From positions 221,319-285,318 of the forward strand of contig NZ_JAOZEW010000004.1 of NCBI RefSeq assembly GCF_025847235.1: 64,000 nt of DNA. Reading direction: 5' to 3'. Below, piece after piece: positions 10,171 to 18,848 of the stretch. Made by a program: the position numbers and the translations under genes. Each line of letters opens with the position of its first letter. The first letter of the stretch is position 1. This stretch comes from Flavobacterium shii (GTDB taxonomy: Bacteria > Bacteroidota > Bacteroidia > Flavobacteriales > Flavobacteriaceae). The notes under the pieces were generated by a model that did no database searches, was not told the origin of the DNA, and was given only the letters and a program-made list of their open reading frames with translations.

Positions 10171-10199
10171 TTGTAATACTAAAAATTGCCATACATTTG
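10171..10199 (+). promoter_or_regulatory. Candidate promoter of the TetR gene
   Basis: TTG (10171-10173) and TACATTTG (10192-10199) are separated by 18 bp, matching the Bacteroidota TTG/TAnnTTTG promoter. Operator copy 1 begins two bases later and would cover the expected start of transcription. Confidence 0.7.
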
Positions 10200-10200
10200 C

Positions 10201-10225
10201 CTAACGGTGTTAAACAATTTAATAC
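10201..10225. promoter_or_regulatory. Operator-like repeat, copy 1 (tetR autoregulation)
   Basis: A 25-bp unit with the core TAACGGTGTTA, an inverted TAAC/GTTA, followed by AATTTAAT. The same layout recurs four times downstream of tetR. Its place at the expected +1 of the tetR promoter suggests repression by TetR. Confidence 0.65.
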
Positions 10226-10234
10226 TCTATAAAA

Positions 10235-10828
10235 ATGGCAAGCAAAGATCGAATTTTAAGACAAAAAGAAGAAACCAGAAAGAACATTCTGGATGCTGCC
10301 TGTACTATTGTAAAAGATGAAGGTTGGCAAGGTCTTAGTATGCGAAAAATCGCTGATAAGATTGAATATACTGCCCCAATCATTTATGAATACTTTTCTA
10401 ACAAAGAAGCAATATTACAAGAACTAACAGGTAGAGGTTTTGTAAAATTAACCATTGAACTAGAAAAAGCTAGAAACAAATACGATAATCCTGAGGAACA
10501 GCTTGAAGCAATGTGGATGGCATATTGGGATTTTGCATTTACCGATACCGAAATGTATCAATTAATGTTTGGAGTGCAAATGACTTGTTGTAACGAACGA
10601 TGTTCGGCTTCTGAAGCACCCTACAAATTATTTGTTGCCGTTATTGCCGAAATAATGAAAGATAGCAAACCAACTGAAGAAGTAATAAAACAAAAGTATT
10701 TTACTTTCTTTTCTGTTATTCACGGATTAATTTCAATCAATATCATTAACAAAAGTGAAGTTTTAGAAACAATCAATACGCAAATTTTAAAAGATGCTAT
10801 TGGTGGAATCATAAAATCAATACGTTAA
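10235..10828 (+). CDS. TetR/AcrR-family transcriptional regulator
   Basis: A 197-residue repressor. The N-terminal DNA-binding domain has LSMRKIADKIEY and APIIYEYFSNKEAIL, the usual TetR helix-turn-helix at about 32-60. The C-terminal part contains a TetR_C-type ligand-binding domain with CCNERC at about residue 125. It is transcribed towards the RND operon that starts 415 bp downstream. It most likely represses itself and that operon through the TTAAC motif copies. Confidence 0.9.
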   Translation: MASKDRILRQKEETRKNILDAACTIVKDEGWQGLSMRKIADKIEYTAPIIYEYFSNKEAILQELTGRGFVKLTIELEKARNKYDNPEEQLEAMWMAYWDFAFTDTEMYQLMFGVQMTCCNERCSASEAPYKLFVAVIAEIMKDSKPTEEVIKQKYFTFFSVIHGLISINIINKSEVLETINTQILKDAIGGIIKSIR

Positions 10829-10846
10829 AAAAAATTTAATGCTCAC

Positions 10847-11160
10847 TTAACGCTGATAAATAATTTAATGTAGTAATTTTGGACCAAATTTTATTATTCT
10901 AAGTTGAATTAAAGAAAAACCAAAGAAGTTTTTTTTTATCATTCTACTTAACAACGTTAGAAAATTTAATACAGTAATTTAATACCATAATTTTCAATTA
11001 ATAGTCGCTCATAACAGAGTCGAAGGATAAATTGATTTTTTTGCCACTTCACTTAACAGTGATAAATAATTTAATACCAATTATAGTATCATATAACTGG
11101 AAGGAATAATTATATGGATTTTTACAGCAATTTACTTAACAATGTTAGAAAATTTAATGC
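10847..11160. repeat. Array of four operator-like 25-bp repeats upstream of the RND operon
   Basis: Copies at 10847-10871, 10948-10972, 11053-11077 and 11136-11160 share TTAACnnnGnTAnAnA followed by AATTTAAT. Spacings between starts are 101, 105 and 83 bp. All point the same way, like copy 1 upstream of tetR. Copies 2 and 4 (GATAAATAATTTAAT) and copies 3 and 5 (GTTAGAAAATTTAAT) form two subtypes. TAATTTTG at 10874-10881, just after copy 2, matches the TAnnTTTG -7 element. The stretch 10829-11243 holds no credible gene. Confidence 0.7.
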
Positions 11161-11243
11161 AATTAAAAGCGAATCACAAGAATACAAAACCCAATCAGAA
11201 TACAAATAACTCAAATGTCCAACAAATTAAAATTAAAACTAAA

Positions 11244-12389
11244 ATGAAAAATGTAATCTTAACCAGTATCATCCTTGCCTTAGTTGTAATAGGATGTGCA
11301 GATAAGGCTCAAGCACCCGCTGCTCCTGCCCCATTATTACCAGTACTTGCAATTAAAAATGCAGATGCAACTACAGATTCTGAATATCCTGCTTCGATAC
11401 AAGGAACAATTGATGTAGAAATCCGTCCACAAGTAAGTGGAAACCTAGACCGTGTTTTTGTAGATGAAGGTGCTTACGTTTCTAAAGGACAATCTTTATT
11501 TAAAATAAACGAACGCCCTTTCCGTGAGCAACTTAACAATGCACTCGCAAACCTTCACGGAGCCGAAGCAGCATTGATTAACGCACAATTGGAAATTGAC
11601 AAATTAACTCCTCTTGTACAAAACAAAGTAGTTTCTGACTATCAGTTAAAAACTGCAAAAGCTTCTCACAGAATTGCTGCTTCTACTATTGAGCAAGCAA
11701 AAGCAATGGTAGAATCTGCCAGAATTAATTTGAGTTATACTACAATCACAGCACCTGTAAGTGGTTACATAGGAAGACTTCCTAAAAAACAAGGAAGTTT
11801 AGTTTCAGCATCAGATGTTGAACCATTAACCAAACTATCAGATGTTCATGAAGTATATGCTTATTTCTCATTAGGAGAAACAGATTTCATCAACTTTAAA
11901 TCGCAATATTCCGGAAATACAATTGGTGATAAAATAAAAAACTTACCTCCTGTTTCTTTAATACTAGCCGATGGAAATGCTTATACTCAATTAGGAAAAA
12001 TTGATATGGTTGATGGTCAATTTGATAAAAACACTGGTGCAATAACACTTAGAGCGACTTTCCCTAATGCTAGCGGAACTTTACGTTCTGGAAATACAGG
12101 AAAAATCCGTTTGGGGATTCAGCATGACGATGCAATCTTGGTTCCACAATCTGCTACTATAGAAATGCAGGATAAAGTTTTCGTTTATACATTAAACAAA
12201 GGAAACAAGGTTAACAAAATGCCAATTACGATTATCGGAAAATCAGGAACAGATTATCTTATTAAAGATGGTGTAAAATCTGGTGACCAAATCGTATTAA
12301 GTGGTATCGACAAACTTCAGGAAGGACAGGTAATTCAGCCTGAGAAATCAACACCAACTAAAGTTGCCCAAATAATTAACAAAAAATAA
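11244..12389 (+). CDS. RND efflux periplasmic adaptor lipoprotein (AcrA-like)
   Basis: The ATG at 11244 gives a 381-residue protein with a lipoprotein signal (MKNVILTSIILALVVIGC). An upstream in-frame ATG at 11142 would add 34 polar residues before the signal and would overlap an operator repeat, so it is rejected. The features are a biotinyl/lipoyl half (IRPQVSGNLDRVFVDEGAYV), a helical hairpin (about 75-135), the second lipoyl half (TITAPVSGYIGRLPKKQGSL) and C-terminal barrels. It is the AcrA/MexA-type adaptor of the HAE1 pump 11 bp downstream. Confidence 0.92.
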   Translation: MKNVILTSIILALVVIGCADKAQAPAAPAPLLPVLAIKNADATTDSEYPASIQGTIDVEIRPQVSGNLDRVFVDEGAYVSKGQSLFKINERPFREQLNNALANLHGAEAALINAQLEIDKLTPLVQNKVVSDYQLKTAKASHRIAASTIEQAKAMVESARINLSYTTITAPVSGYIGRLPKKQGSLVSASDVEPLTKLSDVHEVYAYFSLGETDFINFKSQYSGNTIGDKIKNLPPVSLILADGNAYTQLGKIDMVDGQFDKNTGAITLRATFPNASGTLRSGNTGKIRLGIQHDDAILVPQSATIEMQDKVFVYTLNKGNKVNKMPITIIGKSGTDYLIKDGVKSGDQIVLSGIDKLQEGQVIQPEKSTPTKVAQIINKK

Positions 12390-12400
12390 TTACACGAAAA

Positions 12401-15400
12401 ATGTTCAAAATATTTATACAAAGACCTGTACTGGCAACTGTTATTTCCATTTTATTGGTGATATTAGGAGTACTTGGACTTACAAAATTGCCTTTACAAC
12501 AGTTTCCCGATATTGCGCCGCCATCGGTTTTGGTAACGGCAGTTTATCCGGGGGCTAGTGCAGAAACGGTATTGCGTTCTGTTGCTCCATCACTCGAAGA
12601 GTCTATAAATGGTGTGGAGAACATGACCTACATGAGCTCAACAGCCAGTAATGATGGCACACTAGCTATTACAATTTTCTTTAAATTGGGTACTAATGCC
12701 GATCAGGCTGCAGTAAACGTGCAAAACAGGGTTGCACAAGCAACAAGCCAATTACCTACAGAGGTTGTACAGCAAGGTGTTACCACTGCCAAACAACAAA
12801 ATAGTTTTATCATGGGTATTGGTTTATATACCGAAGACGAAACTAAATATGACCAAACATTTGTTGCCAATTATGCACAAATCAATATTATTCCAGAAAT
12901 TAAACGTATTCCGGGAGTAGGATCTGCAAGTATATTTGGTGGTGTAAGAGATTATTCTATGCGTGTTTGGTTAAACCCAACACAAATGTCTACCTATCAG
13001 GTTACCCCAAATGAGGTGATGAAAGCTATCCAGGATAAAAGTTTAGAAGCGGCTCCAGGTAAATTTGGAGAACGAAGTAAAGAAGTTTTTGAATACGTTA
13101 TCAAATACAAAGGGAAATTAACAAAACCCGAAGAATATGAAAATATTGCTATACGTGCAAACGCAGATGGATCCATACTTCGTTTAAAAGACGTAGCAAG
13201 AGTAGAACTTGGAGCCTATTCATACAATAGTTTAACTCGTTTAAATGGTAAAAAAGGTGTAGTAATTGGTATTATCCAGTTAGCAGGATCAAACTCCAAT
13301 GAAATTCAGATAGCAATTAATAAGCTGATGGAAAAATCGGCTAAAAATTTCCCTGCCGGAATAAAACAAAATGTTTTTTATAGCACAAAAGTTTCATTAG
13401 ATCAATCTATAGATCAGGTAAAACACACTTTGGTAGAAGCTTTTATACTAGTATTTATAGTGGTATTTATCTTCTTACAAGATTTTAGATCTACATTAAT
13501 TCCTGCAATTGCAGTTCCTGTGGCTATTTTGGGTACGTTCTTTTTCATGCAGCTATTTGGCTTTTCGATAAACTTATTAACGCTATTTGCTTTAATCTTA
13601 GCAATTGGTATTGTTGTCGATGATGCGATTGTCGTCGTCGAGGCGGTGCATGCCAAAATGGAACACAAACATTTATCGCCAAAAGTAGCAACGAGCGAAG
13701 CGATGCACGAAATCACTGGAGCAATTATCTCGATTACTTTAGTAATGGCAGCCGTATTCTTACCAGTAGGTTTCATGGAAGGTTCAACAGGAGTTTTCTA
13801 TCGTCAGTTTGCCTTTACAATGGCAATTGCAATTGTAATCTCGGCAGTAAATGCATTAACATTAAGCCCTGCCCTAGCAGCCTTATTCTTAAAAGATAAC
13901 CATGCAGGACACGGAGATAATCCAGAAGCTAAAAAAGGATTCAAAGAAAAATTCTTTACAGGTTTCAACAAGAGTTTTAATTCCTTAACAAACCGTTACG
14001 TAGGTAGTTTAAGATTCTTAATACGCAACAAATGGGTTAGTTTAGGAGGATTAGCAGTAATAACAGCAGCAACAATATTAATGGTAAAAACTACTCCTGC
14101 AGGATTTATCCCTACAGAAGATCAAGGTTTTATTGCCATTGCGGTAAACACACCATCAGGAACATCATTAGATGGAACTCAGAAAGTAATGACTGAAGCC
14201 GAAAATACGTTAAGAGGATTAGATGCATCACGATTTGTAACAGCAATTTCAGGTTTTAACTTGTTAACGAACTCAACAAGTCCATCATCTGCAGTAATAT
14301 TTGTATTACTTAAGCCAAATGAGGAACGTGGAGAAATCAAAGACATTAATAAAATAATGGCAGATGTTCAAGGTAAATTGGGAGCCATTTCAAAGGGTAG
14401 TTTCTTCGTATTCAGCTTTCCTACAGTTCCTGGTTTCAGCAACGTAGAAGCGTTGGATTTGGTACTTCAGGATAAAACAGGTGGTAAACTGGATAAATTC
14501 AGTGGAATCTCTCAATCTTTTATTGGAGAATTAATGAAACGACCAGAAATTGCAGTAGCCTTTACCAGTTTCAAAGCCGATTATCCACAATTACAATTGG
14601 ATATAAATGATGAAAAAGCAGATCAATTGGGCGTGAATGTAAAAGACATTTTACAAACCATGCAAGCTTATTTTGGTAGTGCACAAGCATCCGACTTTAA
14701 TCGATTTGGTAAATATTACAGAGTAGTTGTTCAGGCAGACATCGATGATAGAGCTGAACCATCATCAATCAATAATGTTTTTGTAAAAAACAAAAATGGC
14801 GGAATGGTTCCAATCAATACTTTGGTAAAACTAACTCGTATCTATGGTTCCGAAACTGCATCGAGATACAACTTGTTTAACTCGATTTCGATAAATGCAA
14901 TCCCAAAACCAGGATTTAGTTCCGGAGATGCCATTAAAGCAATTGAGGAAGTTGCTGCACAGCAATTACCCGCAGGTTATAGTTATGAATTCTCAGGACA
15001 AACACGCGAAGAAATTTCTTCAGGAGGTCAATCGACAACGATTTTCCTATTATGTCTTGTGTTCATTTACTTCCTACTTGCAGCACAGTATGAAAGCTAC
15101 ATCTTGCCATTGGCAGTAATTCTATCTATCCCAGTGGGAATATTTGGAGTATTTGTAGCAATCGGATTAACAGGAATCGAAAACAACATTTACGTACAAG
15201 TTGCCCTAGTCATGCTTATAGGTTTATTGGCCAAAAATGCGATTCTTATTGTCGAGTTTGCCTCACAGCGAAGAAAAGCAGGTAAATCATTGGTTGCGGC
15301 ATCTATAGAAGCAGCAAAACTAAGGCTACGACCAATTATCATGACATCACTAGCATTTGTCGTGGGATTAATCCCGATGATGAGCGCCACAGGACCATCT

Positions 15401-15562
15401 GCAATGGGTAACCATTCGATAAGTATCGGTGCAGCCGGCGGAATGATTTCAGGAGTAATCCTAGGGGTATTAATCATCCCGGTTTTATTTATCGTATTCC
15501 AACATTTACAAGAAAAGGTTTCTGGAAAATCATTAGCCGTAATTCATAACGAAGAAAAATAA
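12401..15562 (+). CDS. Multidrug RND efflux permease (AcrB/HAE1 family)
   Basis: A 1053-residue inner-membrane drug/proton antiporter, close to the length of AcrB (1049). It opens MFKIFIQRPVLATVISILLV and has the FPDIAPPSVLVTAVYPGASA porter entry. The proton-relay pair VDDAIVVVE gives D407 and D408, the same numbers as in E. coli AcrB. The second half is a repeat of the fold with KNAILIVEFA and LRPIIMTSLAFVVGLIP. The gene order adaptor-pump-channel after tetR is that of an inducible multidrug exporter. The substrates are unknown. Confidence 0.95.
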   Translation: MFKIFIQRPVLATVISILLVILGVLGLTKLPLQQFPDIAPPSVLVTAVYPGASAETVLRSVAPSLEESINGVENMTYMSSTASNDGTLAITIFFKLGTNADQAAVNVQNRVAQATSQLPTEVVQQGVTTAKQQNSFIMGIGLYTEDETKYDQTFVANYAQINIIPEIKRIPGVGSASIFGGVRDYSMRVWLNPTQMSTYQVTPNEVMKAIQDKSLEAAPGKFGERSKEVFEYVIKYKGKLTKPEEYENIAIRANADGSILRLKDVARVELGAYSYNSLTRLNGKKGVVIGIIQLAGSNSNEIQIAINKLMEKSAKNFPAGIKQNVFYSTKVSLDQSIDQVKHTLVEAFILVFIVVFIFLQDFRSTLIPAIAVPVAILGTFFFMQLFGFSINLLTLFALILAIGIVVDDAIVVVEAVHAKMEHKHLSPKVATSEAMHEITGAIISITLVMAAVFLPVGFMEGSTGVFYRQFAFTMAIAIVISAVNALTLSPALAALFLKDNHAGHGDNPEAKKGFKEKFFTGFNKSFNSLTNRYVGSLRFLIRNKWVSLGGLAVITAATILMVKTTPAGFIPTEDQGFIAIAVNTPSGTSLDGTQKVMTEAENTLRGLDASRFVTAISGFNLLTNSTSPSSAVIFVLLKPNEERGEIKDINKIMADVQGKLGAISKGSFFVFSFPTVPGFSNVEALDLVLQDKTGGKLDKFSGISQSFIGELMKRPEIAVAFTSFKADYPQLQLDINDEKADQLGVNVKDILQTMQAYFGSAQASDFNRFGKYYRVVVQADIDDRAEPSSINNVFVKNKNGGMVPINTLVKLTRIYGSETASRYNLFNSISINAIPKPGFSSGDAIKAIEEVAAQQLPAGYSYEFSGQTREEISSGGQSTTIFLLCLVFIYFLLAAQYESYILPLAVILSIPVGIFGVFVAIGLTGIENNIYVQVALVMLIGLLAKNAILIVEFASQRRKAGKSLVAASIEAAKLRLRPIIMTSLAFVVGLIPMMSATGPSAMGNHSISIGAAGGMISGVILGVLIIPVLFIVFQHLQEKVSGKSLAVIHNEEK

Positions 15563-15565
15563 AAA

Positions 15566-15679
15566 ATGGAAAATTATATAACATCAGTTCTGATAACAGT
15601 ATTTGTTGTCTTTACATTAATATCCTGGAAAGTTTCAAAAGCACTTGAAGCGCCAGAAGATAAATGTCAAAAAAATTAA
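15566..15679 (+). pseudogene. Degenerate duplicate of the outer-membrane gene's signal region (37-aa ORF)
   Basis: This 37-codon ORF starts 3 bp after the pump stop and encodes MENYITSVLITVFVVFTLIS followed by WKVSK. The true start of the channel gene reads MKNYITKTVVAVLLITTFIS followed by CKVSK. The two align without gaps over about 33 residues, including (A/V)P(E/K)D after the signal. In this copy the lipobox Cys is Trp, so it cannot be lipidated. I read it as a partial tandem duplication of the gene's 5' end. It could still be translated as a small one-helix membrane peptide. Confidence 0.6.
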
Positions 15680-15693
15680 TGATACCATATAAA

Positions 15694-17112
15694 ATGAAAA
15701 ATTATATAACCAAAACAGTTGTTGCGGTCCTTTTAATCACAACATTCATATCCTGTAAAGTCTCGAAGGATATCGAAGTTCCAAAAGATGCATTTCCTGA
15801 TACTTTCAGGAATGCATCCGCTTCAAGCGATACAACAAGTATTGCCAATTTGGAATGGAAAAGCTTCTTTACAGAGAAAGACATCGTAAAACTGATAGAC
15901 AGTGCCATTACAAAAAATAATGATTTGCAAATTGCAACCAAAAATATTGAAATTGCACAATATCAATTAACGCAGGCAAAATGGGGAAATATTCCGGAGC
16001 TAAATCTTCTTGTGAGTGCAAATACCAATCGACCATCCGAAAATAGTTTTACAGGTCATAACTTAAGTCAGGCCTTACAAACAAACCATATCGAGGATTA
16101 TTCGGCAGGAATCGGACTATCATGGGAAGCAGATATTTGGGGTAAAATCCGTAGTCAGAAAAAAAGTGCCTATGCAGGATATCTTCAATCCGAAGAAGTA
16201 AAAAAAGCATTGCAAACAACCATAGTATCTAATGTTTCCAAAGGATATTACAACCTATTAATGCTAGATTCACAATTAGAAATTGCCAAAAAGAACCTGA
16301 AATTAAATGATAGTACAACCTTCATCATCAAGTTAAAATACGATGCTGGTCAGGTAACGTCATTAGCCATTCAGCAATCGGAAGCACAAAAACTAATTGC
16401 AGCACAACTAATCCCTTTATTGGAACAAAATATTGCAATTCAGGAAAATGCATTGAGTGTATTAACAGGAACATTTCCTAGTTCTAAAGAGAGAACAATT
16501 ACGCTAAATTCAATTGCGTTAAAAGAGAATTTAAAATCAGGTATTCCATCTTCATTAGTAAGACAAAGACCTGATGTAAAAAGTGCCGAATTAGCCCTCG
16601 TTAAAGCAAATGCAAGCGTAGGGATTACAAAAGCAAACCTATACCCATCGCTTAAAATTACAGCAAACGGAGGTTTAAATTCTTTCGAAACAAGCAATTG
16701 GTTTAATATACCAGCTTCATTATTCGGAACAGCAATAGGCGGATTAACACAACCCTTATTAAACAGCAAAAAGATAAGAACACAATACAATATTGCCAAA
16801 GCCGAAAGAGAAAAAGCAGTATTAAACTTCCGACAATCGGTACTAGTTGCTGTAAGCGAAGTATCAGACGCATTAGTAAAAATAGAAAAACTAGAAAGAC
16901 AACAATTCTTTCTTAAAGAACGCGTAAAAACGTTGCAACAAGCGATAACCAACTCGACTATGTTGTTTAAAAACGGAATGGCAGACTATCTCGAAGTAAT
17001 TACAGCACAAGCTAATATACTACAAAGCGAGTTGGAACTAGCCAATATTAAACGCGAACAATTAACTGCCAATACCGAATTATATCGCGCACTTGGCGGA
17101 GGATGGAAATAA
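15694..17112 (+). CDS. Outer membrane efflux lipoprotein (NodT/OprM family)
   Basis: The ATG at 15694 gives a 472-residue protein with lipoprotein signal MKNYITKTVV... ending FISC (Cys21). An in-frame ATG at 15664 would add ten residues before the signal and is disfavoured. The two OEP repeats and the segment SIPSSLVRQRPDVKSAE-type are typical (here SGIPSSLVRQRPDVKSAE), as is YPSLKITANGGL. It is the outer duct of the tetR-linked pump. It is co-directional with the pump, 131 bp after it, the gap being filled by the duplicated leader. A terminator follows. Confidence 0.92.
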   Translation: MKNYITKTVVAVLLITTFISCKVSKDIEVPKDAFPDTFRNASASSDTTSIANLEWKSFFTEKDIVKLIDSAITKNNDLQIATKNIEIAQYQLTQAKWGNIPELNLLVSANTNRPSENSFTGHNLSQALQTNHIEDYSAGIGLSWEADIWGKIRSQKKSAYAGYLQSEEVKKALQTTIVSNVSKGYYNLLMLDSQLEIAKKNLKLNDSTTFIIKLKYDAGQVTSLAIQQSEAQKLIAAQLIPLLEQNIAIQENALSVLTGTFPSSKERTITLNSIALKENLKSGIPSSLVRQRPDVKSAELALVKANASVGITKANLYPSLKITANGGLNSFETSNWFNIPASLFGTAIGGLTQPLLNSKKIRTQYNIAKAEREKAVLNFRQSVLVAVSEVSDALVKIEKLERQQFFLKERVKTLQQAITNSTMLFKNGMADYLEVITAQANILQSELELANIKREQLTANTELYRALGGGWK

Positions 17113-17140
17113 TAAGGTTTTATTATTAATTTGAGGCGGG

Positions 17141-17177
17141 AACGCTGCAAGACTTAGGTTTTGCAGCGTTTTTTTAT
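17141..17177 (+). terminator. Rho-independent terminator of the tetR-linked pump operon
   Basis: A perfect 10-bp stem AACGCTGCAA/TTGCAGCGTT (17141-17150 and 17161-17170) is followed by a T run, 28 bp after the channel gene's stop. Confidence 0.88.
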
Positions 17178-17205
17178 TATCCAAAAACAGTTATAATTTA
17201 GTAGA

Positions 17206-17298
17206 ATGAGGAGCTATTTCCTGCTGTACACTATATCTTTTATGGCATCCCGAAGTGTCGGGATCGCCATAAAAGGATGCCGTTTCCATCAGGGCTAA
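17206..17298. repeat. Interspersed repeat (GAGCTATTTCCTGC...CATCAGGGCT family), copy 1
   Basis: About 93 bp, starting GAGGAGCTATTTCCTGCTGT and ending CATCAGGGCTA, with an internal palindrome around CCCGAAGTGTCGGG. Other copies lie at 17812-17839 (start only), 35946-36031 and 41440-41530 (opposite orientation). It is non-coding; an ORF reading through it is not credible. Confidence 0.75.
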
Positions 17299-17394
17299 AA
17301 AGCAAAATTTAGAAGAAACAAACCATAATAAATCAGATATAAAATATACTTTTGTAGTTATTAATAGCATCATTTTTAATAAACTATAACCAAT

Positions 17395-17781
17395 ATGAAA
17401 CTCATTTACAACCTGCTTTTTTGTTTGATTTTTATCAACTGTATTGCCCAAAGCAAAACAAACTCAACTTGCGGAACCGAAGATCAGGCGATACAAGTGA
17501 TTTCAGAATTAAAAGAAGTACAATTGCAGCAAAAATATATTGATTCCATTTCAAATCACACAAAAGGAGTTTCCTATATGACTGATGATAAAATCATTAA
17601 AAACAAATCCTATTTTGAAGTTGCCACAGGTTATAATGGCGAAACCCGATGGGAAACCTACAATCTTTTTTATGTAAATAAGAAAAATTGCAATGATATC
17701 TATGTAAATGAAGTCGTTTCCGGTGATATTATTCCAATAGCTCAATGGAGAAAACTAAAAGCAAAAAAAGTAAAACACTAA
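17395..17781 (+). CDS. Small exported protein of unknown function
   Basis: A 128-residue protein that I do not recognise. The N-terminus (MKLIYNLLFCLIFINCIAQS) is a signal peptide, with a possible lipobox at INC or cleavage after IAQ. The rest is mixed polar sequence with two Cys after the signal (in TCGTED and KKNCND), which could form a disulfide in the periplasm. It is a single gene. A -7-like TACTTTTG lies about 48 bp upstream, after a repeat element. Codon use resembles its neighbours. Confidence 0.65.
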   Translation: MKLIYNLLFCLIFINCIAQSKTNSTCGTEDQAIQVISELKEVQLQQKYIDSISNHTKGVSYMTDDKIIKNKSYFEVATGYNGETRWETYNLFYVNKKNCNDIYVNEVVSGDIIPIAQWRKLKAKKVKH

Positions 17782-17811
17782 TCTTATCCTAACAGTTTTT
17801 AAAAATGTGTT

Positions 17812-17990
17812 AGTTTCCCTGCTGTACACTATATCTTTTCCTGGCTAAAGAAGTTCGCTGTACGAAGTCTCCCGACTTCGTACCGACAACAATAATCTAA
17901 AGTTGTAAAAAAATTGGAACGGGTACGAAGTCGGCAGACTTCGCACAGCAAGTCTTGTCACTTCGAGGAACGAGAAGTCACACAAGAAAC
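17812..17990. repeat. Cluster of interspersed palindromic repeats
   Basis: It contains a partial copy of the GAGCTATTTCCTGC family (17812-17839) and a palindrome TACGAAGTC...GACTTCGTA at 17861-17882. A second imperfect one lies at 17923-17946, followed by GTCACTTCGAGGAACGAG-type sequence. The same palindrome recurs at 39114-39139 and 39210-39233. The 17782-18170 gap contains no gene. Confidence 0.7.
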
Positions 17991-18060
17991 TCAGCAATCA
18001 TAATCACATATGTCAGTCTGAGTCGAAGACCAGTAATGTGAGTAACCAGCAGTAATAAAA

Positions 18061-18115
18061 AAAATCCGTGTAAATCCGCGTTTTCGCGATAGCGAATCCG
18101 CATCATCAGCGTACC
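18061..18115. repeat. Second locus of the ATCCGCGTTTTCGC repeat
   Basis: This stretch matches the right arm of the long inverted repeat at 6735-6790 over about 55 bp (shared words AATCCGTGT, ATCCGCGTTTTCGC, AGCGAATCCG). Here it stands alone without its inverted partner. Confidence 0.65.
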
Positions 18116-18170
18116 ATTTACCCACAAGCCATTTTATTTTCTTATTTTTGATAAGTCGAAAAACTACAAA

Positions 18171-18770
18171 ATGACATTCAATAAAGATAAATATAGCAAC
18201 GATTTAAAATTAAATTTCCAAAGCTATGCTCTGATTACCGAAGCATCTTGGAAATTAATAGAGAATATCGTTGAGTTTCAATTCTTAAAAAAAGGAGGAA
18301 TTCTATTAAATAATGGACAGATTGCCAAAGAAATCCACTTTATATGCAAAGGAGCATTAAGAGCTTATATTACAGATAACGAAGGCAATATTTATAATAA
18401 GAATATCTTTCTTGAAGGTTCTTTTGCAGGTTCAAAAGTTTCGTTATTGCAGCAAACTCCATCCGATTTTACAATCGAAGCATTAGAAGATTGTATTCTT
18501 ATCGCTATAAACTACAAGAAATACAGAGAACTAATTAATCAAAACGACGATTTAAAAAATTATTATATCGCTTATCTCGAAAAAAATTGGGTAATCGAAA
18601 AAGAACAACGGGAAATTTCACTGGTTATGCAAAATGCAACCGAAAGATACCTCAACCTTTTAGCCAAACATCCCGATATTTCGCATCGGATTCCCCTACT
18701 CCATATAGCATCACATCTTGGAATTACGCCAACCCAATTAAGCCGAATACGGAAAAGTTTAGATAAATAG
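18171..18770 (+). CDS. Crp/Fnr-family transcriptional regulator
   Basis: A 199-residue regulator with an N-terminal cyclic-nucleotide-binding-type beta-roll (about 25-120; EGSFAGSKVSLL where cNMP-binding members have the phosphate-binding cassette). A C-terminal helix-turn-helix (IASHLGITPTQLSRIRKSL) ends the protein. Such short Bacteroidota Crp-like proteins usually lack the Arg-Ser of the cAMP site; here the region does not look like a true cAMP pocket, so the ligand is unknown. No partner gene is adjacent. Confidence 0.88.
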   Translation: MTFNKDKYSNDLKLNFQSYALITEASWKLIENIVEFQFLKKGGILLNNGQIAKEIHFICKGALRAYITDNEGNIYNKNIFLEGSFAGSKVSLLQQTPSDFTIEALEDCILIAINYKKYRELINQNDDLKNYYIAYLEKNWVIEKEQREISLVMQNATERYLNLLAKHPDISHRIPLLHIASHLGITPTQLSRIRKSLDK

Positions 18771-18848
18771 CTAAATCAACATATGTAAAGATCCAAGTAA
18801 AACACTAGACTTATCTTTGTTTTATATTCCGCTATAAATAGTATCGAA

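Noticed and set aside
11142..11243. Upstream start for the AcrA-like adaptor
   Set aside because: It would put 34 polar residues before the lipoprotein signal and overlaps an operator repeat.
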